Assembly (NCBI GenBank): GCA_964401995.1
Contig: CAYOAP010000007.1
Coordinates: 93,395 to 157,394, forward strand
Origin: DATCBF01 sp964401995
GTDB taxonomy: Bacteria > Actinomycetota > Thermoleophilia > Solirubrobacterales > 70-9
DNA length: 64,000 nucleotides
Direction: 5' to 3'
Within the stretch, counting starts at the first letter, position 1. Every line of letters starts with the position of its first letter. The position numbers and the translations under genes were made by a program. This document shows positions 7,595-14,885 of this stretch, in pieces. Below the pieces are notes generated by a model. That model was not told the DNA's origin and ran no database searches. It was given only the letters and a program-made list of their open reading frames with translations.

Positions 7595-8595
7595 GCGCTC
7601 GGCGGCGCTTCCAGCCACTCGCGCATCGTCAGGTGGCGGCTCTGGGCCTCGCCGCCGCCAAGCTCGGCGCCGAGGTCGCCGAGCAGCCCGTAGCGCTCGG
7701 CGACGACGTTGTGGCGGTGGATCGTCTCCAGGTTCTCCTGGCGCGCCATCACGAACGCCCCGGCCGGCAGGTCGGGGTAGTCCTCGACCACGCGGCGCAC
7801 CATCTCGCGCACGCAGTCCTCGACGAAGCGGGGCTGTTCGTGCGCCTTGGCGACGACGGCCAGCTCGTCCGGGCGCTTCATCAGCTCGTAGATCTCCGAG
7901 CTCATCGACTGCTCGACGATCCGCAGCAGCTCCGGCGCGTCGATCCAGGCCGGGCCGCCCTCGGGGCAGCCGATGTGGAGGGTGCCGATGCCGCGCTGGT
8001 TGTGGGTCGCGATCGGCACCGCCTCGATCACGCGCTCGATCTGCTCGCCGTCGAAGCCCTGCTCGGCGAGCCGTTCGCGGGCGAGGCCGGCGACCATCTC
8101 CTGGGCGCAGGGGCAGGCGGTCATGCCCTGGGCCTGGACCCCGGTCAAGGTCCGCGTCCCGCGCTCGGAGGCGACCGCGGTGCCGAAGAGCACGTAGATC
8201 TCCTGGGTCCGCTGCCCGGTCGCCGGGGTCGAGACGGTCTCGGGGTAGCGCGCGGTGACCGAGACCTCGGCCCGCATCCCGCCCTGGCGCTCACGCACCT
8301 TCTCGGCGATGTGGGCGGCGAGGATCTCGGCCCGGAAGGCCTCGCTGAGCACGACCTCGTCGATCGCCTCGCCGACGATTTCCTCGAAGCGGGACATGTG
8401 GACGCCGGCCTGGCGCGCATTGAGGTCGACGAAGCACTCGAAGTTGGCGTAAAAGAGGTTCTCGGCCTCGCCCGCCTTGACCCGGATCACCTTCTCGACC
8501 CCGGTGACGCCGACCCGCGAGAGGCTGACCTGGGTCGCCGGGACCGAGGACTGCACGTCGGGGGCGGAGGGGGAGAAGGTCGTCTGGCTCGCCAT
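7591..8595 (-). CDS. folE2: GTP cyclohydrolase IB (FolE2)
   Basis: The 334-residue enzyme opens GTP to 7,8-dihydroneopterin triphosphate, the entry to folate synthesis. The FolE2/MptA family is recognised from GMTACPCAQ (the active-site Cys region), the N-terminal SRVGVTGVEKVIRV block, HNQRGIGTLHI and the C-terminal NLETIHRHNVVAERYG. FolE2 is the alternative to FolE that works with various divalent metals and is often used under zinc limitation. It starts at ATG 8595 and is divergent from the sigma-factor gene. Whether the genome also has folE cannot be told. Confidence 0.9.
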   Translation of the reverse strand: MASQTTFSPSAPDVQSSVPATQVSLSRVGVTGVEKVIRVKAGEAENLFYANFECFVDLNARQAGVHMSRFEEIVGEAIDEVVLSEAFRAEILAAHIAEKVRERQGGMRAEVSVTARYPETVSTPATGQRTQEIYVLFGTAVASERGTRTLTGVQAQGMTACPCAQEMVAGLARERLAEQGFDGEQIERVIEAVPIATHNQRGIGTLHIGCPEGGPAWIDAPELLRIVEQSMSSEIYELMKRPDELAVVAKAHEQPRFVEDCVREMVRRVVEDYPDLPAGAFVMARQENLETIHRHNVVAERYGLLGDLGAELGGGEAQSRHLTMREWLEAPPSA

Positions 8596-8740
8596 CGGCT
8601 TATGAAGAGTAAGGAACTGGAAGCGCCGGCGAGCGGCCGCCTTCGCATTTGAAAGAGATCTTCTGCCTATACTTCGCCGAGCTGGAGCATTAGGGCCGGC
8701 TCCCCGGGGATGGGGTCAGGGTGACAGTGGAGGCTGTGAA

Positions 8741-9880
8741 ATCGAACCGTTAGAGACGGTCCCGCAGGGGCTGGATCAGGATTCGGGTGGGGCGTCCTTC
8801 GAGGACTCCGAAGAGCTGCGAGGTTTGATCGCGCTCGGCCGCGAGCACGGCTACCTCACCTTCGAGCGGATCGCCTCGACGCTGGAGGAGGTCGAGGTGA
8901 CCAAGGAGCAGGTCTCCGGCCTGCACGCCCACCTGGTCGAGCACGGCGTCGAAGTGATCGCCGAGGACGGCGTCACCGCCTACAAAGAAGAACAGCGCGG
9001 GGCGGACTCGTCCAGCAGCCAGTCGAAGAAATCGGACCTCGACCTGACCGTCGAGCCCAGCCTCGACTCGCTGCGCCTGTACCTGCGATCGATCGGCAAG
9101 GTCGAGCTGCTGACCGCCGAACAGGAGGTCGAACTGGCGAAGCGGATCGAGCGCGGCGACATGCTGGCCAAGCGTCAAATGGTCGAGGCCAACCTGCGCC
9201 TCGTCGTCTCGATCGCCAAAGGCTATTTGGGCCGCGGCCTGAGCTTCCTCGACCTGATCCAGGAGGGCTCGCTGGGCCTGATCCGGGCGGTCGAGAAGTT
9301 CGACTATCGCCGCGGCTACAAGTTCTCCACCTATGCCACCTGGTGGATCCGCCAGGCGGTGACCAGGGCGATCGCCGACAAGGCGCGGACGATCCGCATC
9401 CCGGTCCACATGGTCGAGAAACTGAACCGGGTTGCCCACGTCGAGCGCCAGCTCGTGCAGCGGCTCGGCCGCGAGCCGGAGCCGCACGAGATCGCCGCCG
9501 AACTGCGCTGGTCGGTCGGCGACGTCCGCGACGTGCTGCGGGTCGCGCAGCTGCCGGTTTCACTGGAGAAACCGGTCGGCGACGAGGATGAATCCGAGCT
9601 CGGCGACTTCGTCGCCGACGACGATGTCGCCGAGCCCTTCGAGGAGGCCAGCGAGCACCTGCAGAAAGAGGGCGTGCGCAAAGCGCTGGAAGCGCTGCCC
9701 GACCGCGAGCGCCAGGTGATCGAACTTCGCTACGGACTCTCCGGCCTGGAGCCGCTGACGCTCGAGGAAGTGGGCCGCACCTTCGGCGTCACCCGCGAGC
9801 GGATCCGCCAGATCGAGAACAACACGCTGAAAAAACTGAAGCGCCTGCCCGAGGCGCAGATGCTGCGCGAAGCGAGCTAG
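8741..9880 (+). CDS. rpoD: Primary sigma-70 factor (RpoD/SigA), apparent ATC start
   Basis: A group-1-like sigma factor. It has a short N-terminal helical domain like region 1.1 (LRGLIALGREHGYLTFERIA), regions 1.2-2.4 (SLRLYLRSIGKVELLT; GYKFSTYATWWIRQAV), region 3, and region 4 with the helix-turn-helix (LEEVGRTFGVTRERIRQIENNTLKKL). It directs RNA polymerase to housekeeping promoters. The frame is open with coding character upstream of the first TTG (8825) but contains no ATG, GTG or TTG there. A GGAGG at 8729-8733 sits 7 bases before ATC 8741, giving 379 residues starting IEPLETVPQ. A TTG 8825 start would give 351 residues and cut into the conserved head. A TATACT-like -10 box lies at 8668-8673. 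Confidence 0.85.
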   Translation: MEPLETVPQGLDQDSGGASFEDSEELRGLIALGREHGYLTFERIASTLEEVEVTKEQVSGLHAHLVEHGVEVIAEDGVTAYKEEQRGADSSSSQSKKSDLDLTVEPSLDSLRLYLRSIGKVELLTAEQEVELAKRIERGDMLAKRQMVEANLRLVVSIAKGYLGRGLSFLDLIQEGSLGLIRAVEKFDYRRGYKFSTYATWWIRQAVTRAIADKARTIRIPVHMVEKLNRVAHVERQLVQRLGREPEPHEIAAELRWSVGDVRDVLRVAQLPVSLEKPVGDEDESELGDFVADDDVAEPFEEASEHLQKEGVRKALEALPDRERQVIELRYGLSGLEPLTLEEVGRTFGVTRERIRQIENNTLKKLKRLPEAQMLREAS

Positions 9881-10335
9881 CGCGGCTCCAGCACGAAGAC
9901 CGCGATCTCGCGGTCGGTCCTCGCCTCGTAGTCGTCGAAGCCCGAGTACTGCTGGTTGATCCTGCGCCAGAGCTCGGCCCGCTCCTCGCCCTCGGCGACC
10001 CGGGCCCGCACCGGGCGCCGCTTGCGGCCGATCTCGACCTCGGCCTCCGGGTTCGCCTTCAGGTTCAGCGACCAGGCCGGGGTCTTGCTGTGGCCGGCGT
10101 TGGAGCCGATCACGACCTGGCGCTCGCCGTCGGCGAGGTAGACGACCGGCGCCGTGCGCTGCTGCCCCGATTTGCGCCCGGTCGTGGTCAGCAGCAGCAC
10201 CGGCGAGCCGGCCAGGCTGCCGCCGATGCGGCCACCGCTGAGCCGGTAGAGCGGGATGTTGAGCTTGCCGGTCCAGCGCAGCCCGGTCGCCCCGATCGAG
10301 GTCGACATCTTGGTGTAGAAGCGGTCGCTCGGCAC
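9877..10335 (-). CDS. Deazaflavin (F420)-dependent nitroreductase-family protein
   Basis: The 152-residue protein matches the Ddn-like split-barrel family, whose members bind F420 and reduce quinones or nitro compounds. Family features are the LLLTTTGRKSGQQRTAPVVYL strand-turn region, the VIGSNAGHSKTPAWSLNLKANPEAEV cofactor-binding segment, and the C-terminal Tyr/Phe-Asp-Asp-Tyr stretch. Start at ATG 10335; it overlaps the sigma-factor stop by 4 bases, convergent. The physiological substrate is unknown. Confidence 0.85.
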   Translation of the reverse strand: MPSDRFYTKMSTSIGATGLRWTGKLNIPLYRLSGGRIGGSLAGSPVLLLTTTGRKSGQQRTAPVVYLADGERQVVIGSNAGHSKTPAWSLNLKANPEAEVEIGRKRRPVRARVAEGEERAELWRRINQQYSGFDDYEARTDREIAVFVLEPR

Positions 10336-10368
10336 GGCGCGAGTATCGCAGGCTCTAGAGTGGCGTCA

Positions 10369-10749
10369 ATGGCCGAGCCACACCCCTTCCGGCGCGCCGC
10401 CGAAGCCAAAGATCTTGACCTCCTGAAGGAGACGCTGAGCGAGGACGTTGTCCTCCACAGCCCGATCCTCTTCCGCGGCTTCGAGGGACGCGAGATGGTG
10501 ATCACCGTCCTCACCCACGTTTCCGCCACGCTCGAGGGGCTCACCTACGTCGATGAACTGGTCGGCGATGGCACCGTCGCCCTGCGCTTCAAAGCGACGG
10601 TCGAGGATCGCGAGCTGGAGGGCATCGACTTCCTCGAGCTCGACGAGCAGGGCCTGGTCCGCGAGCTGACCGTCTTCATGCGGCCGATGTCAGCCCTGAC
10701 CCGCTTCAACGAGCGCATGTCCGAGCGCCTCGGCGTCGCGCCTTCCTAG
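10369..10749 (+). CDS. SnoaL-like/NTF2-like fold protein
   Basis: The 126-residue protein has the layout of a small NTF2-like cone fold: an N-terminal helix (HPFRRAAEAKDLDLLKETLSEDVVLHSPI), a central strand and a C-terminal curved sheet (VALRFKATVEDRELEGIDFLELDEQGLVRELTVFMRP order). Such proteins serve as small hydrolases, isomerases or ligand binders. No catalytic set stands out. Start ATG 10369; it is divergent from the F420-type gene with a 33-base gap. Confidence 0.7.
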   Translation: MAEPHPFRRAAEAKDLDLLKETLSEDVVLHSPILFRGFEGREMVITVLTHVSATLEGLTYVDELVGDGTVALRFKATVEDRELEGIDFLELDEQGLVRELTVFMRPMSALTRFNERMSERLGVAPS

Positions 10750-10771
10750 AACGCCGGCTTCCATCCGCAAT

Positions 10772-10785
10772 AGAACATATGTTCG
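10772..10785. promoter_or_regulatory. LexA-type SOS box
   Basis: AGAACATATGTTCG matches the Gram-positive LexA/DinR consensus CGAACNNNNGTTCG at every fixed position except the first. The core GAACATATGTTC is a perfect palindrome. It lies 4 bases upstream of the nuclease start, so LexA bound here would block transcription until DNA damage occurs. This is a motif match, not a demonstrated site. Confidence 0.7.
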
Positions 10786-10789
10786 TTCT

Positions 10790-11560
10790 GTGGAACGGAG
10801 GATCAATCGACGAGAACAGGGCGATCTGGGCGAGGCATCCGCAGTCGAATGGCTAATCAGCGTGGGCGCGACTGTCTTTGTCCCCTTTGGTCACAGTCCG
10901 GACATCGATCTTGTCGCTTGCGCGAACGGACGGCTGCTGCGCATCCAGGTGAAGACATCGACCCAACGCTCGACAACGCCGGGCGGCCATGCGCGCAGCA
11001 TGGTGGAGCTGGCTACGAGCGGCGGCAATCAGAGCGGGGCCGGAGTCAAGAAGAAGATTGACCCCGCCCAGCTCGACTATCTGTTCGCTCACACCGGCGA
11101 TGGACGTCGCTGGTTCATCCCGTCGACAGCAATAGAGGCCTTAGCTGCAATCACCCTCGGCGGCACCAAGTACTCGGAGTTCGAGATCGAGCCAGGCCGC
11201 CCGATTGATCGTCTCGTGTACGGCGGGGATCCGTCTATAGAATCGCCCGCCGCGGGGGAGTATCCAAGCGGTCAACGGATGGCGACTGTAAATCGTCCGG
11301 CTCAGCCTTCGCAGGTTCGAATCCTGCCTCCCCCATTCCGCCCAAGGCCCGGCTTCAAGGCTGGGAAGCGCGACCGCAGATTGGGGCGGAGCGGCCAGGC
11401 GATCGTCAACCAGAAGCGACGAGTGACGTTGCCTCGGCGTGCGTGCATCGAGGCTGGGCTGCAAGACGGCGATCGTCTTCGCGTGCGAAGCCATTGCGAT
11501 GGCCGGGTCGTGCTCGAACGCATCGAGCCACCTCCCGCCTCGCTAACGTCCAGCACGTGA
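10790..11560 (+). CDS. PD-(D/E)XK nuclease ORF that reads through tRNA-Tyr
   Basis: Residues about 1-145 form a PD-(D/E)XK endonuclease of the group I intron-associated type (I-Ssp6803I-like): GDLGEASAVEWL, the catalytic PDIDLV Asp and the QVK of RIQVKTS. The frame has no stop before tRNA-Tyr: it passes through the tRNA (residues about 155-182, translating as PSGQRMATVN...SQVRILPPP) and ends in an AbrB-like domain at 11560. The real nuclease probably consists of the first 150 residues or so. If transcribed across the tRNA, tRNA processing would leave a nuclease mRNA without a stop. The GTG start is 4 bases after a LexA box, and no Shine-Dalgarno fits, so a leaderless transcript is possible. 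Whether the 256-residue fusion is ever made is doubtful. Confidence 0.7.
   Translation: MERRINRREQGDLGEASAVEWLISVGATVFVPFGHSPDIDLVACANGRLLRIQVKTSTQRSTTPGGHARSMVELATSGGNQSGAGVKKKIDPAQLDYLFAHTGDGRRWFIPSTAIEALAAITLGGTKYSEFEIEPGRPIDRLVYGGDPSIESPAAGEYPSGQRMATVNRPAQPSQVRILPPPFRPRPGFKAGKRDRRLGRSGQAIVNQKRRVTLPRRACIEAGLQDGDRLRVRSHCDGRVVLERIEPPPASLTSST
11254..11335 (+). tRNA. tRNA-Tyr (anticodon GTA)
   Basis: A class II tRNA with acceptor stem GGGGGAG/CTCCCCC, anticodon stem GGCGA/TCGTC around CTGTAAA (anticodon GTA), a long variable arm (about CGGCTCAGCCTTCG) and T arm CAGG-TTCGAAT-CCTG. CCA is not encoded. A TATAGA at 11236-11241 could be its own -10 box, lying inside the upstream nuclease reading frame. 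Confidence 0.95.
11381..11560 (+). CDS. AbrB/SpoVT-like DNA-binding domain
   Basis: The end of the frame that crosses tRNA-Tyr encodes a swapped-hairpin AbrB domain: SGQAIVNQKRRVTLPRRACIEAGLQDGD, then LRVRSHCDGRVVLERIEPP. A TTG at 11381 would give a free-standing 59-residue protein, the usual size of a MazE/AbrB antitoxin-type regulator. Its TGA overlaps the GTG of the SDR gene (GTGA), which argues that this reading frame is translated. No toxin partner is adjacent, so a repressor role is as likely as an antitoxin role. Confidence 0.5.
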   Translation: MGRSGQAIVNQKRRVTLPRRACIEAGLQDGDRLRVRSHCDGRVVLERIEPPPASLTSST

Positions 11561-12273
11561 GCAGCCTCGACGATCGAGTTATCGCCATCGCCGGAGCCGG
11601 CGGCGGGCTGGGCCCGGTTGTGGCCGAGCGCTTGGCCGCGGCTGGCGCCACCATCGCCGCCACCGATCGCGACCAGGGGCGCCTCGACCAGATCGCCGCT
11701 GACCTCGGCCTCGCCGAGAACCGCTGGGACGGGCGCGCGGTCGACCTGCTCGACGAAGGCGCGACCGGCGAGTGGTGCGCCGCCCTGGTCGAGCGCTTCG
11801 GCAAGGTCGACGGCCTGATGCACCTGGTCGGCGGCTGGAAGGGCGGCCAGCCGCTGCACGAAGAGCCCCTCTCGGACTGGGATCTGCTGCACGACCTGCT
11901 GATCCGCACCGTCCAGCACACCAGCCGCGGCTTCCACGACGCTCTGCTCGCCAGCGGCCGCGGCCGCTTCGTCCTCGTCTCCGCCAAGCAGGCCCAGGCG
12001 CCCTCGAACGAGAACGCCGCCTATGCAGCGGCGAAGGCGGCGGCCGAGGCCTGGACGTTGGCCCTGGCCGACGGATTCGAAGGAACCGGCGCGACCGCCA
12101 ACATCCTCGTCGTCGAGGCGATCCTCACCCCGCGGATGCGGGAGGAGAGCCCCGGCGAGGAGTTTCCGACCTTCACCCCGGCCGAGCACCTGGCCGAGGC
12201 GATCGCATTTCTCTGCTCGGATGCGGGGGCGAAGATGAACGGGCAGCGATTTCCGCTTACGATGCGCGGATGA
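11557..12273 (+). CDS. Short-chain dehydrogenase/reductase (SDR)
   Basis: The 238-residue enzyme has the SDR Rossmann motif GAGGGLG near the N-terminus (family TGxxxGxG), an Asp-containing second strand (TDRD), HLVGGWKGG in place of the NNAG motif, the catalytic Ser (LVSAKQ) and Y-x3-K (AAYAAAKAA). It should use NAD(P)H to reduce or oxidise a carbonyl or hydroxyl group; the substrate is unknown. GTG 11557 overlaps the AbrB-like stop by 4 bases, and the stop overlaps the MerR start (ATGA), so the three look translationally coupled. Confidence 0.82.
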   Translation: MSSLDDRVIAIAGAGGGLGPVVAERLAAAGATIAATDRDQGRLDQIAADLGLAENRWDGRAVDLLDEGATGEWCAALVERFGKVDGLMHLVGGWKGGQPLHEEPLSDWDLLHDLLIRTVQHTSRGFHDALLASGRGRFVLVSAKQAQAPSNENAAYAAAKAAAEAWTLALADGFEGTGATANILVVEAILTPRMREESPGEEFPTFTPAEHLAEAIAFLCSDAGAKMNGQRFPLTMRG

Positions 12274-13067
12274 GCAAGCCTGGGGAGGCACAGGACAAGT
12301 CTGGCGAGGCCCAGATGACGATCGGTGAGCTGGCACGGCGCACCGGCATGACCGTGCGCAACATCCGCGCCCACCAGACCCGGGGCCTGTTGCCCCCGCC
12401 GGAGGTGCGCGGCCGCACCGGCTATTACGGCGAGGAGCACGTCGCCCGCATCGCCCTCACCCGCGAGATGCAGGCCGACGGCCTCAACCTCGAGGCGATC
12501 CGGCTCCTGCTGGAAAGCTCCGATGGCAGCGGCAGCACCGAGATCCTCGACTTCACCCGCGCCCTGCGCGCCCCTTATGAGGACGAGGCGCCGGAAATCG
12601 TCGACGCGGCCGAGATGACAAACCTCTGGGGGGTCGATCCCGACCCGAAGCTGATCCAGCGCGCCGAGCGCCTCGGCATCATGCGCGAACTGCCCGAGGG
12701 GCGCTACGAGATCATCAGCCCCCGCCTGCAGCGCGCCGGGGTCGAGCTGGCCCGGCTCGGGATCAAACCCGAAGCCGCCCTCGACACGGTCGAACAGTTG
12801 CGCCAACACGCCGAGGGCGTCGCCCGCACCTTCATCGACCTCTTCGTCAACGAGGTCTGGGAGCCCTTCGATGCCGCCGGCCGTCCCGAGGAGGACTGGC
12901 CCAAGGTGCGCGAAGCGCTCGAGCGCCTGCGCCCCCTCGCCGCCGGCGGCCTGCTCGCGATCTTCCAGCTGGTGATGAGCGAGGCCAGCGAACGCGCCAG
13001 CGAGCGCACCCTCCAGCTGGAGACCAGCGGCTCTTCCAAGAAGAGCAGGCGCAGGGCCACGTCTTAA
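12270..13067 (+). CDS. MerR-family transcriptional regulator
   Basis: The 265-residue protein has a typical MerR head: MTIGELARRTGMTVRNIRAHQTRGLLPPPEVRGRTGYY order at about residues 16-52, then the second wing and dimer helix (HVARIALTREMQADGLNLEAIRLLLE). The C-terminal 170 residues form a helical effector domain I cannot name, ending in a Ser/Lys/Arg tail. It overlaps the SDR stop by 4 bases and probably controls the SDR unit or itself. Cysteines for metal sensing are absent. Confidence 0.85.
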   Translation: MSKPGEAQDKSGEAQMTIGELARRTGMTVRNIRAHQTRGLLPPPEVRGRTGYYGEEHVARIALTREMQADGLNLEAIRLLLESSDGSGSTEILDFTRALRAPYEDEAPEIVDAAEMTNLWGVDPDPKLIQRAERLGIMRELPEGRYEIISPRLQRAGVELARLGIKPEAALDTVEQLRQHAEGVARTFIDLFVNEVWEPFDAAGRPEEDWPKVREALERLRPLAAGGLLAIFQLVMSEASERASERTLQLETSGSSKKSRRRATS

Positions 13068-13090
13068 ACACCAGTTATTGTCTTTATTCG

Positions 13091-13105
13091 CCCCTTATAT
13101 AGGGG
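13091..13105. promoter_or_regulatory. Inverted repeat, candidate operator for the Fic gene
   Basis: CCCCT-TATAT-AGGGG is a perfect inverted repeat (5-base arms) 4 to 22 bases upstream of the possible Fic starts. Its centre is AT-rich and could overlap a -10 box. Autorepression by the winged-helix head of the Fic protein is a natural guess, but nothing in the sequence proves it. Confidence 0.35.
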
Positions 13106-13126
13106 TTCTTGAACGAAAGACAGGTG

Positions 13127-14620
13127 ATGGCGCGTCCTAAAAACGACTTCTTGGACGAGGCCGAGATCTTCCGGCCGGCAGATCCAGCCGCCGCCAGCCG
13201 CGCGATGCGCCGGGGCGACCTCCGGCGCCTCGGGCGTGGGCTCTATACGTCCAACCCCGACGAGCCCGCCGAGCAGCTCGTTCGTCGCAGCTGGATGGAG
13301 GTCGCGGCGCTCTACTTCCCGGGGGCCGTCATCGTCGATCGCTCGGCGGTCGAAGGACGTCCCGCAGGCGACGGCTCGCTCTTCCTCGATTCCGGATCGC
13401 GCCACTCCCATCCGAGCGCAGTGCGGCTTCCGGGCCTGGCCTTGAAGCCTCGCCAGGGCCCTGGGCCGCTGGAGGGCGACATGCCGTTCGGGGATCTGCA
13501 CCGCAGCGGCGAGGCCCGCACCGCGCTGGACAATATGCGCCCCTCGAGGGCCCGCTCCGGGGTGGCGAGGACTCTAAATGCAGCCGAGCTGGAGGAGTGG
13601 CTGGAGCGCATCGCCCGCAACCGAGGGGAGGATGAGCTGCTGAGGATTCGAGACGAGGCTCGCGAGATCGCCCCCGCTCTCGAAGCGGACGCCGCGCAGG
13701 TGAAGCTCGATCGCCTAATCGCCGCCTCCCTGCTGGGCACCGGCGACGCTCGTCTCGCCACCGCGTCCGGCAGGGCAAGAGGCCGCGGTGAGCCGTTTGA
13801 CGCTCCTCGTGTCGCCCTCTTCGAGACCCTGCATGGCGCTCTCGCCGGCCACATCGCCCCGCTGCATCCCGAGCCCGCCGACCCAAACCGGGTCTTCGCC
13901 TTCTTCGAGGCCTACTTCTCCAACTTCATCGAGGGCACGGAATTCGAGGTCGGAGAGGCCGAGGAAATTGTCTTCGAGGGAGTCATCCCCAGCGAGCGTC
14001 CGGAAGATGCCCACGACATCCTCGGCACCTTCGGGGTCGTCACCGACCCCGATCTTCGAACTCGCATCCCCGCTGACGCCGAGGGTTTCAGCGGTCATCT
14101 GCGAGAGTTGAACCGGCGCATCCTCGAGCTCCGCCCCGACAAAAGGCCCGGCGAGTGGAAGCAGCGAGCCAACCGCGCCGGAGCGACCAGCTTCGTCGCC
14201 CCCGATCTGGTCCTCGGCACCCTGCGCGAGGCCTGGCGCTTCTACGCGACGCTTCCACCGGGTTTCCCCCGCGCGGTGTTCGCGATGTTCGCTGCCAGCG
14301 AGGTTCACCCCTTCGCCGATGGCAACGGCCGCGTCTCCCGCGCCCTGCTCAACGCCGAGCTCAGCGCTGCCGGCCAGTGCCGGGTCGTGATCCCGCTCTG
14401 CTTTCGGACCGACTACCTTGGCGCGCTCCGCGCGCTCAGCCGCCAGGGCAGCCCCGAGCCATTGCTGCGGGCGGTCGAGCGTGCCCAGCGCTGGTCCTCT
14501 CTTGTCGACTGGACGACCATGTCGAGGGCTCTGGCCCAGCTTGAGCGGACCAACGCCCTCATCCCTCCCGATGAGGCCGACGAGCAGGGCGCGATCCTGC
14601 TCGATCCCCCGTCCCCCTAG
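13127..14620 (+). CDS. Fic-family AMP-transferase with AbiEi-like N-terminus
   Basis: The C-terminal half is a Fic domain, which transfers AMP or another phosphate-containing group to target hydroxyls. Motif HPFADGNGRVSR begins at about residue 394 and has the catalytic His and phosphate-binding GNGR. An inhibitory-helix motif S-x3-E-G (SNFIEG, about 265-270) lies ahead of the Fic core, as in class II self-inhibited Fic proteins. Residues about 20-135 resemble the winged-helix AbiEi antitoxin family (RRGDLRRLGRGLYT, ALYFPGAVIVDRSA, LDNM). So the protein may carry both toxin and control. Starts TTG 13109, GTG 13124 and ATG 13127 are all open. No separate antitoxin gene is visible. Confidence 0.82.
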   Translation: MARPKNDFLDEAEIFRPADPAAASRAMRRGDLRRLGRGLYTSNPDEPAEQLVRRSWMEVAALYFPGAVIVDRSAVEGRPAGDGSLFLDSGSRHSHPSAVRLPGLALKPRQGPGPLEGDMPFGDLHRSGEARTALDNMRPSRARSGVARTLNAAELEEWLERIARNRGEDELLRIRDEAREIAPALEADAAQVKLDRLIAASLLGTGDARLATASGRARGRGEPFDAPRVALFETLHGALAGHIAPLHPEPADPNRVFAFFEAYFSNFIEGTEFEVGEAEEIVFEGVIPSERPEDAHDILGTFGVVTDPDLRTRIPADAEGFSGHLRELNRRILELRPDKRPGEWKQRANRAGATSFVAPDLVLGTLREAWRFYATLPPGFPRAVFAMFAASEVHPFADGNGRVSRALLNAELSAAGQCRVVIPLCFRTDYLGALRALSRQGSPEPLLRAVERAQRWSSLVDWTTMSRALAQLERTNALIPPDEADEQGAILLDPPSP

Positions 14621-14647
14621 CGTGGCTGCCCCCGGCCGGAGGCTTCC

Positions 14648-14663
14648 TTTACGTTAAAGTAAA
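14648..14663. promoter_or_regulatory. Inverted repeat, candidate VapB operator
   Basis: TTTAC-GTTAAA-GTAAA is a perfect inverted repeat ending 3 bases before the antitoxin ATG. VapBC complexes commonly bind such palindromes in their own promoters. The position right at the start codon suggests a leaderless transcript or direct overlap with the promoter. Confidence 0.45.
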
Positions 14664-14666
14664 GCG

Positions 14667-14885
14667 ATGCCCAGAATCTCTTCCAAGCACCAGATCACCC
14701 TTCCGGTTGAGAGCCTCAGGGCGGCGGGCATGGGGCCTGGCGACGAGGTGACCATCGAGCCCGAGGGGCCTGACCGAATCGTCGTCCATCGCGCCGACCC
14801 CGATCTCTCTAACGCGCTTGGAGTCTTCGATGGCCTCTACGAGCCGGGGCACCTCGATCGCCTGCGGTCCGAGGAGCGCGCTTGA
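14667..14885 (+). CDS. vapB: AbrB/VapB-type antitoxin
   Basis: A 72-residue protein with an N-terminal AbrB swapped hairpin (ISSKHQITLPVESLRAAGMGPGDEVTI order) and a short acidic/basic C-terminal segment (LGVFDGLYEPGHLDRLRSEER) of the kind that wraps the PIN toxin. The stop overlaps the next start by TTGA, as is usual for VapBC pairs. It should bind and neutralise the downstream nuclease and repress the operon. Confidence 0.85.
   Translation: MPRISSKHQITLPVESLRAAGMGPGDEVTIEPEGPDRIVVHRADPDLSNALGVFDGLYEPGHLDRLRSEERA

Noticed and set aside
11254..11335. Group I intron in tRNA-Tyr, given the homing-type nuclease beside it
   Set aside because: The tRNA is continuous, with an intact anticodon loop and no insertion.
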